From Hyalella azteca (Eukaryota > Arthropoda > Malacostraca > Amphipoda > Hyalellidae): a stretch of 64,000 nt of DNA. Shown here in pieces: positions 44,311 to 55,720 of this stretch. The notes beneath the pieces were generated by a model. It ran no database searches and was not told the origin of the DNA. It saw only the letters and a list, made by a program, of their open reading frames with translations. Within the stretch, counting starts at the first letter, position 1. Each line of letters starts with the position of its first letter. Location of the stretch: the NCBI RefSeq assembly GCF_000764305.2, contig NW_025944333.1, positions 62,001 through 126,000 on the forward strand, given 5' to 3'. The translations under genes and the position numbers were made by a program.

Positions 44311-45753
44311 CTGGAGGTAAGAACTACAGAATCACCTTCTCAGCTCGAAATCCTCCATCAGGAATCACACGGGGAAGTATCTGCGAGTCTCTGCCGATAG
44401 TTCGATCTCTTGGGAAAAATTAGGCGGTCTCTGCCAGCCCGAAACCTGGAAAGTTTCAGCTTGATTTTCCCGCGTACCGGTTAAGCAGCGAGTTACTCCA
44501 GCTTAGCTCTCGCTAGCTCCCTTGAGTTTACACTCAGAGAAATTAATGGGCCATATTGTTCAAATTTTGACACACTTGCTTACCCACAGCTCGAAAAGAG
44601 ACGGACGTTGCACTGATACGCCCTTTTGGCGGCTAAGTTAAGTTAAGTTAAAAGTTAAGAGATCGTAAGTTCATCAGCCAATCATTGACGGCCTTTCAAA
44701 CAAAATCCACCAATCATAGACAAGAAAGTAGAGCGTAAGTACTTACGTTCACTTAGCGAGTTTTGAAAGTATGGCCCCAGGTCACGGTAGCTCACGCAAG
44801 GGCAAAATGAGTATCGTAACTTGGACAAACTGTGTTTCTCTTAATGCACGCCTCAAGCCGAGAGCTTGACGCCTACTTATAGCAAGTGTGAACGCTGAAT
44901 TTTTACATCATGATTTTATCATTCTAAGACTTTAGTATTTCTATCCAAACTTTGGTAAATTTGTTCCAAGAATTTCTGCAAATTTCACATTGGTCTGCAA
45001 GCATTAGTTCACTTCCGAAAAATTATAAACCAGACTATCATGTTTCTCCTGTGTTCATAAATTAGTTTAAATTTCCAGCATTAGGTTTGAATGACCTCGA
45101 CATGATAATAATTTCGGTTTCAGGTCAGTTGTTGCCGTTACTGCCTTGAAGAAAACAAGTTACGGGTTTCCGTTTTAGCTCCATCATCATATTTTCTACG
45201 AAACTTCGAGGTCTCAATGTGACTCTAATAGCTGAATAAGTTAGATTAAATCTCTTCTATTTTTTCCTGGAATTTCAAATTTTGTCTCAATAATTTTCTC
45301 CCCATGGGTTTTTTATCATGAAGACACAGACCAAGATTGATGATCCCATTAGTGAGGCAACGACTCTACTTTCTATTATAAAATCGGTGAAACTTTCAGC
45401 CATATTCTCACTGAGGCTCATTTTAGACTTCATTTGATGTTTCCTTCAATAATTATTCGGCTATTAAATTTCTAAATATTGTAGATAAATATTAAAATAT
45501 AAGCAATAAATTTTAATAATTCAGCTATAAGAAAACATTTATGTGAGTTAAGAGTCGTATTTTGACAAAATATATTTCATAAGTTACCTGACGCACTATA
45601 TAATTATTGTAATAGTCTTATTTGTATCTTAAAATCAACTTTATACTAGCAGTGAATTAAATATGTACAGGTCATGACGTAATTACTGACAATAATTAGT
45701 ACAACGCACGTCAGCGATATTTTCTAGCTAAACATATATTTCTAAATTCCTAT
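44311..45753. other. Intergenic and 3' side of the receptor gene
   Basis: AAGTTAAGTTAAGTTAAAAG lies at 44635. No coding sequence. The part next to 45754 would be the receptor's 3' UTR, but no convincing polyadenylation signal stands out on the minus strand. Confidence 0.4.
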
Positions 45754-48012
45754 TTAATATGAGGAGAACGACGCAGACCTAAATCCTGGACACCGGAAAC
45801 GTCGCAGTGTTTTTCGGAAGGCTTCTCTGAAATCAGCCCTAAAGTATGCGTAAATGAAGGGGTTGAGCGTAGAGTTAAAATACCCGATCCAGAATAACAA
45901 AGTGACTACAGGTTCTGGAGTAGGACATGACTCACGACAGATGTGCACAGCAACGTACCAAGTGAAGAAGGGCAGCCAACAGGCAATGAAAGCACCCATG
46001 ATAATGCCAAGAGTTCTGGCAGCTTTATGCTCCCGCTTCATCATCGGCGCATGTGGAGCGGATCGACCTTCCAATACGACCGAGTCTCCACGCGAACGCT
46101 GACTTAGCTTTTTTATGCTCGCGTGTGGGGACGTGAGTCGTTCTTCTGCACTCGAGTAACTTGAACGTTTCCAAGTAACTGCCGAATTGTCGGGTACCGT
46201 AACCCGTGCGTCTTGATCTGCAGAACCAAGAAGTTTCAACTCTGTTTCCTCTATTGTAGGGTCGTAATCCTGTGTGCGGTTCAGATCAGTTTCTGAGAGT
46301 GGGCATTTCTCACTCTGTGGCTCAAAATAATCTTGTGTTTGTACTCGCTTTTTAGAATTGGTGCAGATGTGGTCTTCTGGAATCGATTGAAATTCAGCGT
46401 TCTTTGATTCTGTTTTAATCTCATCTCCCTCAGTCATTTTTCTGAGTGCATTATTGTACTCCTGTCTCAATGAGAAATCCCTCGCTGGAATCGTTCCGAC
46501 ATCAGATCGATCGTGCAAAGGCAGTGAAACGCGTCGGCTTTTGTCCTTTGGGAGCGTATTCGAGTACTCGGCTGATGTATCCTTGTCACTCAAAGAACAC
46601 AGACACGGACTGCTGCCTACGGAACATCGCGTCACAGACACTATGGATTCCGTAACAGATGGTCTGCCTTGGTTCAGACTGTCACGGAGTTGGCATTGGG
46701 ATTTTCTGGTTGCCTCGGCTATTGCCGGTAAATGTTTCAGCTGGAGATGTGAAAGCTCTTGCCGCTCGGAACTACCTCTTCTTGCTCGTGCACTCACACC
46801 GAATGAGAAAAATCTTCTCAAACGTGATCGTCTTGGTGTTTTTTTCCTACTGTTATTCATGTGGCAGGTGCTGTTAGTGCGACTCATGATTGCAGCTTCT
46901 TGCTTACGGGCCTCTTGGAAAATACGGAAATACATGACAAGCATGACTGTGCATGGTGTCCAAAAAGATAAACCTGATGAAAGCAATGCGTAACCGGAAT
47001 TAACTTCAAATGTACATGAATATGGATCCAGAGCTCGTATTTGCAGATGATCCGCTGTCGCATACCAGCCCAAAAAGATGGGGAGGAACGAAATTAAAGT
47101 TGGCAGCAGCCAAGAAATAGCGATCATGAAGAAAACCACTTTCCTCGTCATGTAGATTGGATACTCTAACGGCTTGAGTATAGCGTAGTATCTATCCATG
47201 CTTATACAACACAAGTGAAGTATGGACACAGTGGAAAAATATACGTCGAAAGAGTTCCAAAGATCACAGATTATGGATCCAAACATCCAAAATCCTGAAA
47301 TTTGAACTGAGGCATTGAAGCTCATGGCGCAAACTGCCACCATGATATCTGCGGTGGCAAGGGAGATCAGAAAATGATTAGCTAAAGAATGAAGTCTGTG
47401 GTTGAGGAAGATGCTCACAATTACGAGAATGTTTCCGAGTATGGCAACGACAATGATGCCTCCCATGACTATCAACTTTAAAATGACGAGAACTATAGTT
47501 TGCCAAATGATCCCGGTCTGAGGAGACGCCGCGTTTTCTGTTGATAACAAAAGAGGAGGAGTTTCTATTGTCGCATTTGCGAACAGTTCTGAAGAGTTGA
47601 ATTCAAGCGCACGAGGAGAGAGAGAATGTGCGTCTATTGTGCCAATGAATGGCAAAGTTTCATTCAGCGTCGAAAAAAAATTTATTTCAGGTGATAGGAA
47701 ACTGCTGATGATAGCTGAGGTATTTTCTATGTCTTCACTCAAGCCCACGTCGACTTTGTTGGGTGCTGGATTCAAGAACTGATTATCATTTACAAATGAG
47801 TTGGCAAATCCCAAATCTGAGTTGCGAGGAACCCAATTTTGGCCACTTTCCTCCAAATTACCTTGCCAGATGGAATACAGAGGTGGGAAGGGAGTGGACA
47901 AAGAAGAAGATAGCAGGTGTTGGGAAATTAATTTTGAAATTGTCGTTACCGAATTTTCTTTCAGTATCGACCGTGGATACATGGAGGAATTTACAACTTG
48001 AGAATCCATCAT
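45754..48012 (-). CDS. Beta-adrenergic-like octopamine receptor (class A GPCR), single exon
   Basis: This is a plasma-membrane receptor of 752 residues. Family knowledge: it would bind octopamine and couple to Gs/cAMP. The N-terminus is long (about 170 residues) with sequons at N8, N97, N117, N139 and N146 and no signal peptide. Seven membrane helices follow: TM1 about 172-202 (GN at 193-194), TM2 with D222, TM3 with C249 and amine-binding D256 (DVYFST), then DRY at 273-275, TM4 about 291-315, ECL2 C333, TM5 with S345, S346 and S349, TM6 starting MKREHKAARTLGIIMGAF with CWLPFF at 678-683, and TM7 with NPFIY at 717-721. C741 is a possible palmitoylation site. The TM3 and TM6 signatures match octopamine beta receptors; the subtype is not resolved. 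The third intracellular loop is about 300 residues, far longer than usual. The second ATG (ATGATGG) has the better start context. There is no intron in the coding region. Confidence 0.9.
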   Translation of the reverse strand: MMDSQVVNSSMYPRSILKENSVTTISKLISQHLLSSSLSTPFPPLYSIWQGNLEESGQNWVPRNSDLGFANSFVNDNQFLNPAPNKVDVGLSEDIENTSAIISSFLSPEINFFSTLNETLPFIGTIDAHSLSPRALEFNSSELFANATIETPPLLLSTENAASPQTGIIWQTIVLVILKLIVMGGIIVVAILGNILVIVSIFLNHRLHSLANHFLISLATADIMVAVCAMSFNASVQISGFWMFGSIICDLWNSFDVYFSTVSILHLCCISMDRYYAILKPLEYPIYMTRKVVFFMIAISWLLPTLISFLPIFLGWYATADHLQIRALDPYSCTFEVNSGYALLSSGLSFWTPCTVMLVMYFRIFQEARKQEAAIMSRTNSTCHMNNSRKKTPRRSRLRRFFSFGVSARARRGSSERQELSHLQLKHLPAIAEATRKSQCQLRDSLNQGRPSVTESIVSVTRCSVGSSPCLCSLSDKDTSAEYSNTLPKDKSRRVSLPLHDRSDVGTIPARDFSLRQEYNNALRKMTEGDEIKTESKNAEFQSIPEDHICTNSKKRVQTQDYFEPQSEKCPLSETDLNRTQDYDPTIEETELKLLGSADQDARVTVPDNSAVTWKRSSYSSAEERLTSPHASIKKLSQRSRGDSVVLEGRSAPHAPMMKREHKAARTLGIIMGAFIACWLPFFTWYVAVHICRESCPTPEPVVTLLFWIGYFNSTLNPFIYAYFRADFREAFRKTLRRFRCPGFRSASFSSY

Positions 48013-48893
48013 AAGCCGCCATTTTTAGGTCGTTTTGGATAAGCTATTGTCATCATCACAAGATGGCTGGAGAACTACTGCGTGTGATGTCATCGGCTGT
48101 CCTTTATGAGGGCTTCATTCAACTTCATTACAAAAATATTGATCCCTTATTTTTCAATTTATGCACTGGATAGTAATTTTCAGCACTTCTATTTGAAATT
48201 AATTAATGAAATAATATTGTGCCCAAAGACGATCGGTAGTCACAGGGAAACTGTTTAAAATGAAAGCAGAAAATAATATTTACCACGCAAATCATGTCGT
48301 CATGTTCGAAATTAGAGAAAAACTAGAGAACTGATGAAAGTAAGAATTATCGGATACTTTCCTGTTCTCTTTTTACGTCTAATCATTTTATTTCATTATT
48401 TAAGTAATTACTTTTCTTTACGTGAAATGAAACTGTAATGGATTAACTATTTTCAAGCGTTTACATTTTACAATTAGGGTCAAATCGGCTGTTTGTCAGT
48501 CTTTCTGTGGCCATCTAAAATCGCCTGTGATTTCTAACAGTAGACTTCTAGTCAACTCCTTCCACACTCTTACGAAAATTATTTTTCAATCTGAATTTCA
48601 CTTCATGGGCTTTTACTAATGTGTGTGCTTTAATTTCAGTTCATATGCTTTATTAAAATGTTGTTTCAACCCAAATTTCACTTCAAATTTACAGGTAAAA
48701 ATTCCAGTGTTGTCTTCGTAACATGCATTATCCCGTCAATGTTACACCTCGCAGTCTATTCTTCGTTCCACCGTCTGGACTGGGCACCGCGTCAAAGATC
48801 CTCGACACGTGTATCCGCTGTGATCATCGAGGCCTGAGCGCTCAACTGCCTGTGCAAACGAAGGGTAATTGTTGAATTGTGACGCGCTTGATC
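48013..48893. other. 5' flank of the receptor gene
   Basis: This is the putative upstream region for the minus-strand receptor. No TATA box or coding sequence is evident. Confidence 0.4.
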
Positions 48894-49140
48894 TCAAATG
48901 GTAGTTGAGAATAGGGGCCTGTTGAATCGTTGAGTCACGAAGCGTTTGTGCTCAAATGACCTTTGAAAAAAGGGGCCTGTTGAATCGTTGAGTTGCGATG
49001 CGTTTGTCGTCAAATGGCCGTTGAAAATATAGGCCTGTTGAATCGTTGAGTCGCAACACTTTGCTGCATAAATGGTCGTTGAAAATAGAGGTCTGTTGAA
49101 TCGGTGAGTCGCAAAACGTAATTGCTCGTATGACGAATGG
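48894..49140. repeat. About 61-bp tandem repeat, 4 copies
   Basis: Each copy has GGGCCTGTTGAATCGTTGAG (or a close variant), then a GCG...TTTG...TCAAATGGCCGTTGAAAA block. The copies diverge by 15-25 percent. Confidence 0.85.
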
Positions 49141-51073
49141 AATTGGTGATGTGTTGAGTATCTGACGCATGACTCGCATGAGATCAAATGTGAGTAGAAG
49201 TACGCAGCATTTTAGTTTGTGAGGCATGCATGCTCGAAGTTCAGCGGAAAAAAACGAATTTGTCGGAATTGGAAAGGCATTAAAAACCGTCCGTAAAATT
49301 AAGACGAACTTTTTCAGACTCTCATCATCAACGCTAAGAGTCTAACTCACGAAAACTTGAACTCCATGCGTCTTGCAAGGCGAACTGTTCCAGCTGTTCA
49401 CTGTTGAAGATTTGGCTGGTTAGGCAGGAAAATTCAGCTCGTGGAGCGTTATCGCTGAGTTAGTGATGCTTTAGCACTGAGTTTGTGATGCGTTATCGCT
49501 GTTGCGCTAATTAGCGCTGAGTTTGTGGTGCTTTATCGCTGAGTGTGTGATGAATTGTGAGAATTTGGAAAGCGTCCGTTGACTAACGCTTTGTTGACAC
49601 ATGGCGAGGCTCATGGGTCATCTCGACCAGAGTTTTCGCTGGTCGAATCATCGCTGGCACCGCCTGTGGAAAAAAAGGCATAATGTCAGCTATAAAATTA
49701 TGCATAAATGTTTTTATTTCTATTGGTTGTTCAGTGCCTAAATGTTGTGTTGTGTTTGAGTAAAGGTTTTCCAGCAGGAAATTAATTACTTTATAAATCC
49801 TAAGCAGTTTTCACCAAAGATTTTCCTCTCCTTGGAAATTTGTTCAATACATGTTATGGAAACAGCTCTAAGACAAAAACAAGTATATTTTAAAGTGTGA
49901 ATAGGTTGCTCATAAATTCATTGAGTAAATCCATTTTTTTAAATAAAATATTATGAAGAAATAACATATTGATGCATATTATGAGAAAGTTCCCCTGCAT
50001 CGAAGGACAGAAGCTATCCAAATGCTGGCAGAATTTATAGCTCCTGGAAGAGTTTGGCTGTTCTTCCATTGCAGCAAGTCAAGTTGATTTATTCTTTTGG
50101 GGCTTCGCCTGTTTGTTTTTTTGCAGATAATTTTTGCAGACGATGAAACATAAATAATTCTTGTACAAGATCCTGTTGCACGCAACGCATTTGCGTGCAA
50201 GATCGTGTTGTCCTACACTGTTAAACACGCAGTGAATTTTCGTGAAAAAATTTTGCGTTTGAGACAGTCCAACACATGAATTATTTGAGCACTAGGTCGT
50301 TTTATCTTAAACAGTTTAACATGCGGTGAATGTTCGCACAAGATCGCATTTGCTAAGGCAAGCAAGCGAAGTGAGTTAAGTCTCTCCTCACTCCACTATA
50401 CCTGCTCTCAAAAAACCTTCGCAAACGGATAGAGCTAAGTAAAAACAAAAGCTTTTTGCGCGAGTAAAGGAAGCCTGTGATGGAGTCATCAATTTCTTTG
50501 TGGCAAGTTGATGCAGAAATGTTTTTTTAAATCTCACCCCCCTTGAAACTTATTTTTTCCCAATGTTATTAGTAAACCTGCTGTCAGGTTTTCTAGCGTA
50601 ACGTAAAATGTACAACAGATGCTAGAGTTTTCTATTTCTTACCACGGACTTCTCTCTTGTGTTTTCAAAAGTATCATAAGTTTATTTCACTACCATATAT
50701 GTCTTGTTCAAATCTGACCGGGAGGAAACTTCATGCGTGCTGAGTGAAACACTTAGAATTTACGGCAATTTATTTTTGAACAAGTTTTTCCCCAGTTCAT
50801 GTTTTTCACATAAGTTTTCGCAATACATTGCAACACGAAATGTAAGAGCAACTATTTTTTCACATTACATAAAAAATCGTCGTTAAATCGTCACTCGAGT
50901 AAATAATCTTCCATTGCCAGGTTTCTTGCTGACGTATACGTAACTTATATATAGTTACTTTTTTGCTGTTACCATGGTTACGGTGTTGCTATGGAACAAT
51001 TTTCACCTTCACAGGGAAAAAACAGGAAAAATTGCGAGCTTTCTTTCTCATTCACTGATGAAAAAGTCCCCGG
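49141..51073. other. Intergenic, no gene recognised
   Basis: A degenerate repeat of GCTGAGTTTGTGATGC and TTATCGCT words lies at 49435-49560. No protein similarity elsewhere. Confidence 0.45.
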
Positions 51074-51350
51074 TGTAGCATGCTGTTATGGCACGGCCAT
51101 CAGAGTGGCATGCTGACAGGGCACGGCAGTCAATGTAGCATGCTGACAGGGCACAGCAGTCAATGTAGCATGCTGACAGGTCACAGCAGTCAAAGTAGCA
51201 TGCTGACAGGTCACGGCAGTCAATGTAGCATGCTGACAGGGCACAGCAGTCAATGTAGCATGCTGACAGGTCACGGCAGTCAGCGTAGCATGCTGACAGG
51301 TCACGGCTGTCAGCGTAGTATGCTGGCAGTATACGGTTGTCAGCGTAGCA
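51074..51350. repeat. 30-bp tandem repeat, about 9 copies
   Basis: The unit GTAGCATGCTGACAGGGCAC followed by GGCAGTCAAT includes a GCATGC palindrome. The 30-bp length keeps several frames open on both strands (runs of 72-103 codons), which are artefacts of the repeat. Confidence 0.95.
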
Positions 51351-51814
51351 GATGAACATATTTGAGATTGAATTGGTTTAAATCATTAAATATGTCTATC
51401 AAAACCTTACATTTCAACTTGACAGAACACAATTATAACTTGCATGAAGTGTTGAACGCCGCTGACTCAATCAATTCCTGTTCGGCATTCCGTCGCGCCA
51501 ATTTGCATGAAGTGTGGAACGCCGCGTTGACTCAATGGAACGTTTCTCGCGCGTTCGCTGCGCCATGGGAATTATTCCAGGAATTGTTGCGCTGGAGTTG
51601 CAAACGTCAATAAATGGTTGGGTGGAGCGGGACTGAAGTTAGTGAAGAGTTGTTCCACTGAGGCTGAAAGTTGGCGTGTCGACGAAGAATTATTGCCTCG
51701 TTGTTCTTCAGGAGTTTCGTGGGCGAGGGGATAATGTGGGTGGTGAACCGCAGCTGGCAGCTTTAGTGATGTGCTTGGGTGGGAACATGGAGATGTTATA
51801 TGCTTAAATTTATG
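51351..51814. other. Intergenic with a short duplicate
   Basis: TTGCATGAAGTGTTGAACGC and TTGCATGAAGTGTGGAACGC recur 70 bp apart (51439 and 51511). The frame at 51362-51613 has no recognisable domain. Confidence 0.45.
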
Positions 51815-51980
51815 CTTAAATGGAGCCATAGTGATGTTGTGTTTGGATGGAAACCTGTAGATGTTATGCTTAAATGTGGCCATAGTGATGTTGTGTTTGG
51901 ATGGAAACCTGTAGATGTTATGCTTAAATGTGGCCATAGTGATGATATGCTCGGATGGAGACTGAGTGATGTTGCTTAAA
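51815..51980. repeat. 54-bp tandem repeat, 3 copies
   Basis: Units contain GGCCATAGTGATGTTGTG, TTTGGATGGAAACCTGTAG and ATGTTATGCTTAAATG. The third copy is shortened and diverged. Confidence 0.9.
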
Positions 51981-52114
51981 TTGAACCTTGTTTGTCATGT
52001 GAAAAATACGTGACGTTGCTTGAAAAAATCTTTTCGATGTTACGTGAAGAGAATACTTCAGAAGTTCCTTCAATAGAGCGTAAATAATTTATAAACGCCG
52101 CAAATGATTATGAG

Positions 52115-52178
52115 GGAACAGGCCATGGGCCTATTTCTTCGTGCCGACACTTCTATTCTATTATATTCTATTCTAAGG
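52115..52178 (+). mobile_element. LINE-like 3' end with TTCTA tail
   Basis: AACAGGCCATGGGCCTATTT and GTGCCGACAC are followed by a TTCTATTCTATTATATTCTA tail. The layout (hairpin, then a 5-bp microsatellite tail) mirrors the other LINE ends in the window. Confidence 0.45.
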
Positions 52179-53455
52179 TGTGGCACGCTGTTTTTATACT
52201 TGTTACAAGACAGCAAATGTCATTCATGAGATTACGAAAAATGTGCTTTTAGTTCAATTTATGCGCAAATTTATGCCGAAAATGTACGTAGTATTCATCG
52301 TCCTTAAAAACGTTCATATTAAAATTTAAGTGAAGCAAAGGAGTTCAAAAATGGATGAATCATAAAATGAAAGTAAAATAATATCAGGAGAAATAAATGA
52401 GCTGCATAAATTTTGAATTCTGCGAAATTATTTCCGGAAAAAATGATTGGCTGAAAAATAATTGCCGGAAACTTTCTGAATAATTCTTCTGCTCAATATC
52501 GATATAAATTTACATAAGAAGCGACCACGCGACGTTGTAAGCTGGAGAACGTGAAGCCTTAGACCTGCTTAAGATGCGAAATTTTTTCAATTATCGGTGA
52601 GGCGAAATATGAAAGGGAAATTTAAGGGAATTTTTTTAACGAGATGACAAAAATTATGACGGAAACTACAATAATGTCAGTAGCTCTTCTCTCGCTAGGA
52701 CATCGTAACGCCTTTTGATGTTGTAATGTCGTACCTTAAACTCACAGAACTTAGTGGGATTTTGTATAAAAAGCGATATGCTTTTAGCGCATTTTCTCAT
52801 TTATGGAAAAAATGCACTATTGTCCTCACCAAGTCCGTCTGTCTGTCTGTCCGTCCGTCCGTGACCTCAAGTTTTCGTCGACGAGAAAATGCGCTCTCTG
52901 TCATTCACTGCAGTGAGTACTGAGTTATATTTTTTATTTTATGTGGGTCATCCTGACCTGGTTTGGTTAGGCGAAGGGGCGTATCAGTGCTCCGATTGTG
53001 ACTTTGAGCTAAGAAATTACCACTATTTGAACATTATGATCAGTTTTTTCGCACAGTTAAAATTTTGTCAGTCTGTGCACGATTCCTGCAACTAAAAATC
53101 TACGGTTAATACCACCAATATTTAGTTAACTTGTCGCTTTTTCTTGTATTAAAAAAACTTCCTTTGCTAAATTTAATATAAAGCGATCCATTTCTTTGCT
53201 GATCGCAAACAAAAACCTGGGTTAATCTGAAACGTCTTACCCGATGACGTCATCTTATCGATCATTGATCCAACAACATGATAACAAGAAGTAATTTTTC
53301 TCTAGTCTAGCCTCCCGTATGGATTTGAATTTCTTTCCCATCAATTTTTGTCATTTTTGAAGACCATTGCTGTTACAGTGAGAATATCTTAGCGCTTCGT
53401 ATGACGAGAGCACTCGTCACACTCGTCTTGTCTTGAACACTAGCGTTCAAATAGC
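52179..53455. other. Intergenic, no gene recognised
   Basis: A 12-bp perfect inverted pair, GCGCATTTTCTC (52787) and GAGAAAATGCGC (52883), brackets a GTCTGTCTGTCCGTCCGTCC stretch, possibly a small hairpin element. No coding sequence. Confidence 0.45.
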
Positions 53456-53686
53456 GCGAGGGTAGAGTGAGGGTAGGGTGAGGGTAGGATGAGGGTAGGG
53501 TGAGGGTAGGGTGAGGGTAGGGTGAGGGTAGGATGTGAGGGTAGGGTGAGGGTAGGATGAGGGTAGGATGAGGGTAGGGTGAGGGTAGGATGTGAGGGTA
53601 GGGTGAGGGTAGGATGTGAGGGTAGGGTGAGGGTAGGATGAGGGTAGGATGAGGGTAGGGTGAGGGTAGGATGTGAGGGTAGGGTG
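53456..53686. repeat. G-rich minisatellite, G-quadruplex-capable
   Basis: Units of 11 bp (GAGGGTAGGGT) alternate with variants ending GGATGT. Successive GGG runs are spaced 2-3 bases apart, so four-run quadruplexes can form repeatedly on the plus strand. The array continues into the gap. Confidence 0.93.
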
Positions 53687-54275
53687 NNNNNNNNNNNNNN
53701 NNNNNNNNNNNNNNNNNNNNNNNNNNNNNNNNNNNNNNNNNNNNNNNNNNNNNNNNNNNNNNNNNNNNNNNNNNNNNNNNNNNNNNNNNNNNNNNNNNNN
53801 NNNNNNNNNNNNNNNNNNNNNNNNNNNNNNNNNNNNNNNNNNNNNNNNNNNNNNNNNNNNNNNNNNNNNNNNNNNNNNNNNNNNNNNNNNNNNNNNNNNN
53901 NNNNNNNNNNNNNNNNNNNNNNNNNNNNNNNNNNNNNNNNNNNNNNNNNNNNNNNNNNNNNNNNNNNNNNNNNNNNNNNNNNNNNNNNNNNNNNNNNNNN
54001 NNNNNNNNNNNNNNNNNNNNNNNNNNNNNNNNNNNNNNNNNNNNNNNNNNNNNNNNNNNNNNNNNNNNNNNNNNNNNNNNNNNNNNNNNNNNNNNNNNNN
54101 NNNNNNNNNNNNNNNNNNNNNNNNNNNNNNNNNNNNNNNNNNNNNNNNNNNNNNNNNNNNNNNNNNNNNNNNNNNNNNNNNNNNNNNNNNNNNNNNNNNN
54201 NNNNNNNNNNNNNNNNNNNNNNNNNNNNNNNNNNNNNNNNNNNNNNNNNNNNNNNNNNNNNNNNNNNNNNNNNNN
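53687..54275. other. Assembly gap (589 N) between two different arrays
   Basis: Unknown bases. The left edge is the 11-bp G-rich array and the right edge is an unrelated 32-bp array. Frames spanning it are artefacts. Confidence 0.99.
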
Positions 54276-54422
54276 TGTGTGTACAGCATGACCTGTGTAG
54301 GCGGTCCTGTGTGTACAGCATGACCTGTGTAGGCGGTCCTGTGTGTACAGCATGACCTGTGTAGGCGGTCCTGTGTGTACAGAATGACCTGTGTAGGCGG
54401 TCCTGTGTGTACAGAATGACCT
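54276..54422. repeat. 32-bp tandem repeat, at least 4.5 copies
   Basis: The unit TGTGTGTACAGCATGACCTG followed by TGTAGGCGGTCC is repeated. The last two copies carry AGAATG in place of AGCATG. Confidence 0.93.
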
Positions 54423-54803
54423 CTTGTAAAATCAAATTCCCTAACAATTTCGTTTACTTTATCGATAATTTCATATATTTATTTTAGTTAGAATTCATTC
54501 ACTTTTCTTTTTATAACTGTTTGAATGTTTTCACTATTCACGCACACTTTTATGAGGCGTGTCTGATGCTCGAATCACCTCGCCCTACAGTTTTAATTTA
54601 CTAATAGAATATCTTTATTAATATATTTTATTTTCATTCAAAGTTTATCAAATGTTGTCGGTGAAGCACCATTATGAACAAGGGGGCGATTATACCGCCT
54701 CAACGGCCCTACTTCGCCCTATAAAAAATATTGATTTATACTAAGTTTAGTGCGAGCATGAAGCTACAAGCAACCTGCTAGGGCTGGTTGCTCGTGGTTA
54801 CAA
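54423..54803. other. Intergenic, no gene recognised
   Basis: AT-rich, nothing recognised. Confidence 0.4.
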
Positions 54804-54945
54804 CACTAGTGCTCACTAGTGTTGATTAGTGTTGACTAGTGTGCCTTAGTGTTAACCAGTGTCCACTAGTGTTAATAAGTGGACACTAATGTTAACTAGT
54901 GTGCACTTATGTTGACTACTGTGCACTAGTGGTGACTGGTGGGCG
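54804..54945. repeat. Degenerate ACTAGTGTT minisatellite
   Basis: ACTAGTGTTGATTAGTGTTG-like words recur about nine times with drift (TAGTGTGCCT, CAGTGTCC, AAGTGGACAC). Confidence 0.8.
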
Positions 54946-54948
54946 CTA

Positions 54949-55085
54949 ATATATGGCCAGTTAGTCTCACAGTTCACTATAAACTGTCCAAATATACGGC
55001 CAGTTAGTCTCACAGTTCACTAGAATCTGTTCAAATATACGGCCAGTTAGTCTCACAGTTCACTAGAAACTGTCCAGATACACGG
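54949..55085. repeat. 42-bp tandem repeat, 3 copies
   Basis: The unit starts AATATACGGCCAGTTAGTCT and continues CACAGTTCACTAGAAACTGT. Copies are almost identical. Confidence 0.92.
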
Positions 55086-55530
55086 CCATTTTTCACAACT
55101 TTTCACATTTATTGTCAGTTTAAAACTCGACAGTTTTAATGGGCCATTGAGATTGTGCCGACATGAGCTGCGCTCGATAGATGAAAATCTTGGCAGTTTT
55201 ATCGCTGGCCGACGAATGACCGATATTTGGCCGCCTCAACTTCTTTTTTTTAATGCACCGTGATGTTGGCTTGCAACCATGTTTCATATAATTATAAATT
55301 ATAATTTTTAATCGATATTTTTAGCCTATGGAAACAACAAAATTTATGACCTCATTTTAGCTCTCGTGTATCAATATTATTATAGTTCATCTGGATCTAT
55401 TATAGTAGTACTTTTAAAGCGATACTGCATTTAATTGAGTTTTTGGGGGCTTCTGTACTCCCTGGTTAACTGCAACAAAAACGAATCTGTTTAATGGAAG
55501 AAATTATCTCAGGTAGATGCTTGCGCCTTT
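55086..55530. other. Intergenic, no gene recognised
   Basis: AT-rich, nothing recognised. Confidence 0.4.
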
Positions 55531-55720
55531 TACGTATTTATCTTCTCCCCCCTTCAAGGATTTATCTCACCTCCCCCTTCACTCATTTATCTCTCATCCT
55601 CCTCTCACACATTTATCTTTCCTCATTTATGCATTTAACTCTCCTACTTCCCTTTCACGCATTTGTCTTTATTCCCTCACTTTCACGCATTTATCCCTCC
55701 CTTTGATATATTTATCTCTG
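55531..55720. repeat. Pyrimidine-rich degenerate repeat
   Basis: CATTTATCTCTC-like words recur every 20-30 bp amid CT-rich sequence. Open frames over it are low-complexity. Confidence 0.75.

Noticed and set aside
46454..46993. Plus-strand frame of 179 codons inside the receptor
   Set aside because: Antisense to the third loop of a clearly coding receptor, with no domain of its own.
53373..54447. Frames of 216-335 codons across the third gap
   Set aside because: Unknown bases plus minisatellite translation (TLPSSYPHP and similar).
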